From Nocardia anaemiae NBRC 100462 (lineage in GTDB: Bacteria; Actinomycetota; Actinomycetes; Mycobacteriales; Mycobacteriaceae): a stretch of DNA of 64,000 bases. Positions within the stretch are counted from its first letter, which is position 1; each line of letters begins with the position of its first letter. The notes beneath the pieces were generated by a model, which saw only the letters and a list, made by a program, of their open reading frames with translations, was not told where the DNA came from and did no database searches. The position numbers and the translations under genes are program-made. The stretch is from positions 62,001 to 126,000 of the forward strand of contig NZ_BDAZ01000035.1 in the NCBI RefSeq assembly GCF_001612725.1, given 5' to 3'. Positions 59,775 to 64,000 of this stretch are shown one piece after another.

Positions 59775-59969
59775 ATGCCAGGAACCCTGACAAGCACCCC
59801 ACTGACCGCGGTCGATCGTTGCGACCGTTGCGGTGCTGCCGCACGAGTTCGTGCCGTATTGCCCGCAGGTGGCGAGTTGCTCTTCTGCCAGCACCACGCG
59901 AATGAACACATGGATCGCTTGCGTGAGCTCGAAGCCGTGATCGATACGGAATCGGCTCCCGCGCTCTGA
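59775..59969 (+). CDS. Small zinc-ribbon-like protein (DUF7455)
   Basis: A 64-residue protein conserved in actinobacteria near the principal sigma genes. It has CDRCGAAARVRAVLPAGGELLFCQHHANEH, a probable zinc site formed by Cys, Cys, Cys and His. AGGACGGAGG lies upstream of the ATG. Function is unknown. Confidence 0.85.
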   Translation: MPGTLTSTPLTAVDRCDRCGAAARVRAVLPAGGELLFCQHHANEHMDRLRELEAVIDTESAPAL

Positions 59970-60023
59970 CCAGTCCTCGCGTCCCGACACAACAGCATCG
60001 AACAACAGAACATCGCTGATAGA

Positions 60024-60057
60024 CGACAGCGGGCGACCTACCGGTCGCCCGCTGTCG
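60024..60057. terminator. Hairpin at the end of the TetR gene
   Basis: A perfect 15-base stem (60024-60038 and 60043-60057) with a TACC loop. It overlaps the last codons of the leftward TetR gene and also follows the DUF7455 gene, so it can stop transcription from both sides. Confidence 0.7.
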
Positions 60058-60802
60058 GCGTTTGCGGTCCCGCTACGGCGGACAGGATGCCGTCGAGCAG
60101 TTTCCCGAGACCGAAGGCGAAGTCACCCGCCGGATCCGACGGTGCTTGATAGCGTTCGCCTACCGCCGCACCGACCCGCGAGGCGATCGGGAACTCCTCG
60201 ACCGACATGACCTCGGTCAGCAAAGGGCCGTGCTGCTCCCACCATTGCGCATCGGTCAGTTCCGCGGTACTGCGGATTCCGGCGATCGCCATTCGCGCAT
60301 TGCCGGTCGCGAATTCCGACAGCACCGCGATCACCCGATCCATGGCCAGATCGGACAGCCCGATCCCCTCGATCGCGGCCAGCTGCCGTTCATAGCGGCG
60401 CATCCGCCCGGGGCCGAGCACCAGCCGCCACGGTGGCACCTCCAGCAGCCACGGGTGCGCGATCAGTTCCGCACGTACCTGTTCGGCGATCGCGGACATC
60501 CGGTCACGGACCGGGATATCGGTCGGGATGGGTACGTCCTCCAGTGCGACCGTGTCGACCATCAAGACGGTCAAGGCCTCCTTGCTCGGCACATAGGTGT
60601 AGAGGCTCATCGGGCGCAGGCCGAGTTCGGCGGCGACCGCCCGGATCGACACCTTCTCGTACCCCTCCCGATCGGCAAGGGCGATCGCGGCGGCGATGAC
60701 CGCATCCACACTCACCGTCTGCTTCGGGCCGCGCCCGCCGGATCGCGGCGGCACAGCATGCCGCCAGAGCAGGCTCATCAACTGTTTCGCCTGATCGGTC
60801 AC
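60038..60802 (-). CDS. TetR-family transcriptional regulator (TetR_C type)
   Basis: A 254-residue TetR repressor of the tetracycline-repressor-like branch. The HTH is residues about 32-75 (AVIAAAIALADREGYEKVSIRAVAAELGLRPMSLYTYVPSKEALTVLMVD) and the long C-terminal domain starts DRMSAIAEQVRAELIAHPWLLEV, typical of TetR_C. This type often controls a drug efflux gene, but none is nearby. A 25-base inverted repeat lies just upstream, between it and the divergent helicase gene. Confidence 0.9.
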   Translation of the reverse strand: MTDQAKQLMSLLWRHAVPPRSGGRGPKQTVSVDAVIAAAIALADREGYEKVSIRAVAAELGLRPMSLYTYVPSKEALTVLMVDTVALEDVPIPTDIPVRDRMSAIAEQVRAELIAHPWLLEVPPWRLVLGPGRMRRYERQLAAIEGIGLSDLAMDRVIAVLSEFATGNARMAIAGIRSTAELTDAQWWEQHGPLLTEVMSVEEFPIASRVGAAVGERYQAPSDPAGDFAFGLGKLLDGILSAVAGPQTPTAGDR

Positions 60803-60832
60803 GTGGTCCTCACGGAATTAATTCGGTACGCT

Positions 60833-60857
60833 GTACGTTATTTATAATACTCCGTAC
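60833..60857. promoter_or_regulatory. Palindromic operator upstream of TetR and helicase genes
   Basis: GTACG (60833-60837) and CGTAC (60853-60857) form outer arms around an AT-rich core TTATTTATAATACTC. Secondary pairs (GTAC-GCT-GTAC on the left, CGTA-CATGA-TACG on the right) make it richly symmetric. It is about 30 bases upstream of the TetR start, so autoregulation is likely, and it may also control the helicase gene. Confidence 0.55.
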
Positions 60858-60922
60858 ATGATACGACGATCTAGGGGATCGCTCTGCCCAGCACACAGGC
60901 CACTTATCTGCCCGACCGCCAT

Positions 60923-62776
60923 ATGTTCGCGCTGTGGACTTGGACCGGCTCCGCACCGGGCCGCGTGCTCGATGGCGATCGGGAAACGCTCTCTTTAGCG
61001 GTGCCGACCGGTCCGGACGGGGCGATCGAGGTCGCCGATGTCGAATGCGCACTCGTCGATCCGGACGAACTGTTGAACCTCGACCTCGGTGCGGCGGACC
61101 TGTCCGTCCATGCGTGGCGCGCGGTGCTGTCGGACGACACCGAACTATGCGATGGGCAAGCATCACGGCGACCAGCCGGGACGCAAGCCGACGCCGCGTC
61201 CGATGCGGGCGGCATATCGGTGCTGCGCGCACCGGCGCGGTCCGAGTCGGCAAGCGGTTCGGGCGCTACAGTCCGGCTGCCGATCGCGGCGCACGCGATC
61301 CCCGATGCCGCCGGGACGGCGATCGTGTCCGCCGAGCACGCGGTCCGGGTGCTGCGGGAAACGCGATGCGTCGGGGCGGAATTGGGGGCGGGGCTGAAGG
61401 CCGAGCTGCGGCCCTATCAGGTGCGCGGGGTGGGGTGGTTGCACGAGACTGTCGCGGCGCACGGCGGGGCGGTATTGGCCGATGAGATGGGGCTCGGGAA
61501 GACCGTGCAGACGATCGGGTTTCTGCTCGGGCGGGCCGAGGCCGGGGCGCAGCTGGTGGTTTGTCCGACGTCATTGGTCGGGAACTGGGCTCATGAGATC
61601 ACCCGGTTCGCACCGGGGCTGCGGCCGGTGCTGTGGCGTGGGGGTGAGGTCGCCGATGAGGCCGGGACCGTGGTGGTGACCGGGTATCCGATGTTGCGGT
61701 TGCACGGTGGCGTGCTGGCCGATCGCTCCTGGGCGACAGTCGTTTTCGATGAGGCGCAGGCGTTGAAGAATCCGCGCACCCAGGTGTCCAAGGCGGCGCG
61801 GGCGTTGACGGCCGGTGCGAAGGTCGCGCTGACGGGTACGCCGGTGGAGAACCATCTCGAGGAGCTGTGGGCGCTGCTCAATCTGGTGGCGCCGCGACTG
61901 TTCGGGCATCGCACGCAGTTCCGGCGTCGGTTCGTCCGGCCGATCCACGAGGGTTCGGCCACTGCGGCGGCCCGGCTGCGGGATGCGCTCGAGCCGGTGC
62001 TGTTGGCGCGCAGGAAGATTCAGGTCGCCGCATCGCTGCCCGCGAAGATCCACAGCGATCTGCTCTGCGATCTGACCACGGAACAGGAACGGCTCTACGA
62101 CCAACTGCTCGACAAGGCGATCGATGACGGTTTCGGCCATGGCGTGCAACGACAGAGCCGGGTGCTCGCCGCACTGACCGCCCTCAAGCAGGTCTGCAAC
62201 CACCCCGGGCTGATCACGGGTGAACTGGGTGAATTGGCGGGCCGGTCCGGAAAGCTGGACCTGTGCACCGATATCGTGGCCAACAATCTCGAAACCGGTG
62301 ATCCGACACTGATATTCACCCAGTACCGTGCCACCGGCGACCTGCTGGTCCGCCACCTGCACGAGCAATTCGGGGTGCGGGCACCGTTCTTCCACGGCGG
62401 ACTGAACCAGGCCGAGCGCGCGGAGATCGTGTCGGGTTTCCAAGCCGAAGACGGTCCGCCCGTGCTGATCCTGAGTCTGCGCGCCGCGGGCACGGGGCTC
62501 ACGCTGACGCGTGCCGCCGATGTCGTTCACTTCGATCGGTGGTGGAATCCGGCCGTGGAAGCCCAGGCCTCCGACCGGGTGCACCGCATCGGGCAGACCC
62601 GCACCGTCACCATCACCACTCTGACCTCGGGCACCACGGTCGAGGAGCACATCGCGGGCATGCACGACCGCAAATCCGCGCTCGCGGACCTCAACGATTC
62701 GGCGGGCATCGCGGCGCTGGCCCGCCTCGATGACGACCAGCTCATCCAGATCCTGCGCCGCAAGAGGGAGAACTGA
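60923..62776 (+). CDS. SNF2-family DEAD/DEAH helicase (HelZ-like, short)
   Basis: A 617-residue Swi2/Snf2 ATPase. Motif Q/I is LADEMGLGKTVQTIGFLLG, Ia LVVCPTSLVGNW, II VVFDEAQALKNP, III ALTGTPVENHLEELW, IV TLIFTQYRATGDLL, V LILSLRAAGTGLTLTRAADVVHFD, VI SDRVHRIGQTRTV. The N-terminal about 150 residues before the first motif are short; actinobacterial HelZ-type proteins usually have several hundred residues there. A TAG lies in frame upstream, so the ATG at 60923 is the only ordinary start. It overlaps the SWIM-protein gene (TGATG). Translocase on double-stranded DNA is the likely activity. Confidence 0.88.
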   Translation: MFALWTWTGSAPGRVLDGDRETLSLAVPTGPDGAIEVADVECALVDPDELLNLDLGAADLSVHAWRAVLSDDTELCDGQASRRPAGTQADAASDAGGISVLRAPARSESASGSGATVRLPIAAHAIPDAAGTAIVSAEHAVRVLRETRCVGAELGAGLKAELRPYQVRGVGWLHETVAAHGGAVLADEMGLGKTVQTIGFLLGRAEAGAQLVVCPTSLVGNWAHEITRFAPGLRPVLWRGGEVADEAGTVVVTGYPMLRLHGGVLADRSWATVVFDEAQALKNPRTQVSKAARALTAGAKVALTGTPVENHLEELWALLNLVAPRLFGHRTQFRRRFVRPIHEGSATAAARLRDALEPVLLARRKIQVAASLPAKIHSDLLCDLTTEQERLYDQLLDKAIDDGFGHGVQRQSRVLAALTALKQVCNHPGLITGELGELAGRSGKLDLCTDIVANNLETGDPTLIFTQYRATGDLLVRHLHEQFGVRAPFFHGGLNQAERAEIVSGFQAEDGPPVLILSLRAAGTGLTLTRAADVVHFDRWWNPAVEAQASDRVHRIGQTRTVTITTLTSGTTVEEHIAGMHDRKSALADLNDSAGIAALARLDDDQLIQILRRKREN

Positions 62777-63336
62777 TGGCGGACAACGAATTCGGATACA
62801 CCGCGTGGGGCATGGACTGGGTCCGGCTCGCCGAACCCTTGCGCCAGACCCGACCGGACTCGCTACTCCCCCGTGCCCGCAGCATCGCTCGTAACAATGG
62901 CGTTCAAGCGACGATCGAAGGGCGCATCGTGCGCGCCGCCATCCACCGCGGTGGGCAGGCCTCGGTAACCCACCTCGAAATCGCGCCCATGGACCGTTCA
63001 TCAATAATCGCGGTCGCCGAAATCATCCCGGATACCACGGTTCTCACCGACGAGATGCACCGGGCGTTGGTCGGCGCTGGCATCAGTCCGGCGCCGAATC
63101 CGGCCGGAACGGACTGCTCCTGCTCTGCCCGCACCGCCCGGTGTGTGCACGTTCTCGCGGTGTACTACGACATAGCCCGCCGCGTTGACGAGAACCCTCG
63201 CCTGGCGCTGGAGATCCAGGGATATTTTCAAGCAGCAGCGCAAGATTCGATAGGGCCGGTCGAGTCAGCGCGCTGGACGTCGATCAACGCACTCGATCCC
63301 GCGGACTACTTCGAGACCGCAATAGCGGTGCGCTGA
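62776..63336 (+). CDS. SWIM zinc-finger protein
   Basis: A 186-residue protein with a SWIM zinc finger (CSCSARTARCVHVLAVYY, C-x-C-xn-C-x-H). SWIM fingers bind DNA or proteins. The N-terminal half (about 1-60) starts FGYTAWGMDWVRLAEPLRQTRPDSLLPRARSIAR, as in actinobacterial SWIM proteins encoded next to SNF2 helicases. The start overlaps the helicase stop (TGATG), so the two proteins are made together and probably form one complex. Confidence 0.87.
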   Translation: MADNEFGYTAWGMDWVRLAEPLRQTRPDSLLPRARSIARNNGVQATIEGRIVRAAIHRGGQASVTHLEIAPMDRSSIIAVAEIIPDTTVLTDEMHRALVGAGISPAPNPAGTDCSCSARTARCVHVLAVYYDIARRVDENPRLALEIQGYFQAAAQDSIGPVESARWTSINALDPADYFETAIAVR

Positions 63337-63344
63337 AAGCCTTC

Positions 63345-63914
63345 TCACTCTGGGCGGCGGGCACGGAAGCGGAAGCTTGTCGCGCCGGTTTCGATCTCCA
63401 CATCGGTGAAACCGACCCGGGCGAGCCGGTCGGCGGCACGCTCCGGCGGTACCGGCACGCAGGTGTCGCCGAGATGCATCAGCCGGAATATGCGGCCGTC
63501 GAGACCGTCGCTGCCCGCGAATACGCCGCCGGGGCGAAGGACGCGTAAGGCTTCGGCGAAGAGAGCGTCCTGCGCCCCGACAGTAGGTACATGGTGCAAC
63601 ATCGTGAAGCACACGACCGAGTCGAATTGCGTTGGCGGCAGGGGCATATCGGCACCGTCGCCCTGGATCACCGTCATCGCGGCGCCGTGCCGGGTGCGCA
63701 GCCGATCGACGAGCACCGGATCGATCTCGACACCGGTCAGTTCGCTGGTGCGCTCTCGCAAGGCGCGGATATTGGCACCGTAGCCAGGGCCGATCTCGAG
63801 TGTGGACGCACCCAGCTCGAGGCCCGACAGCGCCCAAGGAACGATCCGCGTCGTACTCGTTCGCTCCCAGGCCGCCGACCGGCACAGCAATTTGTGGAGG
63901 TAGTTCATCGCCAT
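63345..63914 (-). CDS. Class I SAM-dependent methyltransferase
   Basis: A 189-residue small-molecule methyltransferase. Motif I is TLEIGPGYGANIRAL, the acidic residue after strand 2 is in VEIDPVLVDRLR, then VIQGDGADMPLPPTQFDSVVCFTMLHHV and ALRVLRPGGVF. The fold is complete. The target is unknown. TAGCGT (63922-63927) ends seven bases before ATG 63914; ATG 63908 and GTG 63923 are alternatives. Confidence 0.87.
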   Translation of the reverse strand: MAMNYLHKLLCRSAAWERTSTTRIVPWALSGLELGASTLEIGPGYGANIRALRERTSELTGVEIDPVLVDRLRTRHGAAMTVIQGDGADMPLPPTQFDSVVCFTMLHHVPTVGAQDALFAEALRVLRPGGVFAGSDGLDGRIFRLMHLGDTCVPVPPERAADRLARVGFTDVEIETGATSFRFRARRPE

Positions 63915-64000
63915 GCGATTCACGCTAGGAGCGGCCGGTTGTGACCACGACAGGCTACGGTGACAAGTTGTGTCGCGAAACGGCCAATCCCTGGTTCCCG

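Noticed and set aside
1-64000. tRNA and rRNA genes
   Set aside because: Looked for T-loop (GGTTCGAATCC-like) and acceptor-stem patterns; isolated GGTTCGA hits (for example near 50405) have no cloverleaf around them.
1-64000. Transposase, integrase, phage structural or toxin-antitoxin genes
   Set aside because: No DDE, tyrosine- or serine-recombinase motifs and no small toxin/antitoxin pair with recognisable motifs; the TnsA-like domain is not accompanied by TnsB, TnsC or end repeats.

Overview
The window is high-GC actinobacterial DNA, most likely from Nocardia or a close relative in the Mycobacteriales. The evidence is an arabinofuranosyltransferase of the AftC type, the coproporphyrin-dependent haem genes, frequent GTG starts, promoters of the TANNNT type placed 6-7 bases before start codons, and a long stretch (about 15.3-51.9 kb) whose gene order follows the Mycobacterium tuberculosis Rv2670c-Rv2703 segment as I recall it (zapE, ribD-like, secreted hydrolase, aftC, msrB, chdC, hemY, hemE, DUF3000, RNase D, dxs, TRAM methyltransferase, APC permease, ceoB, ceoC, DUF3159, OB-fold, DUF3710, dut, DUF3093, DUF4193, cei, suhB, ppgK, sigA). 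No tRNA, rRNA, CRISPR array, insertion sequence or prophage was seen.

Layout. 1-4.1 kb: the start of a MASE1 membrane sensor, then a convergent pair of unusual genes: a sigma-region-4-like HTH protein with a TnsA-like nuclease fold, and a membrane-anchored CoiA-like nuclease. A repeat-rich disordered protein follows. 4.1-9.4 kb: an oxidative cluster of two cytochromes P450, a flavin monooxygenase and a LysR regulator. 9.6-14.5 kb: MFS transporter, acetyltransferase, hydrolase, and an ABC-2 exporter operon with its GbsR-type regulator and a palindromic operator. 14.5-51.9 kb: the conserved core, covering haem synthesis, MEP isoprenoid synthesis, potassium transport, envelope functions and the principal sigma factor. 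The haem genes are interrupted at 23.2-28.3 kb by an acyl-CoA/dehydrogenase cassette under a TetR regulator with three phased operator sites. A glutaminase relic lies behind dxs. 52.3-64 kb: a convergent pair of MHYT paralogues, a rhomboid-like protein, a KhtTU-like antiporter pair, a two-component system, small conserved proteins, a TetR regulator, and an SNF2 helicase coupled to a SWIM zinc-finger protein.

How parts fit together. KimA-like permease (38.5-40.5 kb) and the two RCK proteins CeoB/CeoC are divergent neighbours and look like one potassium system. zapE and a secreted tyrosine phosphatase overlap and are probably translationally coupled. hemE, hemY and chdC serve the coproporphyrin pathway. 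The operator sites at 12.18, 26.9 and 60.8 kb each sit between a regulated operon and a regulator gene in the same block. The most unusual material is the two nuclease-like genes at 0.3-2.5 kb, the potassium module, the phased TetR sites and the helicase/SWIM pair. All function calls are from reading the sequence; no database search was run.
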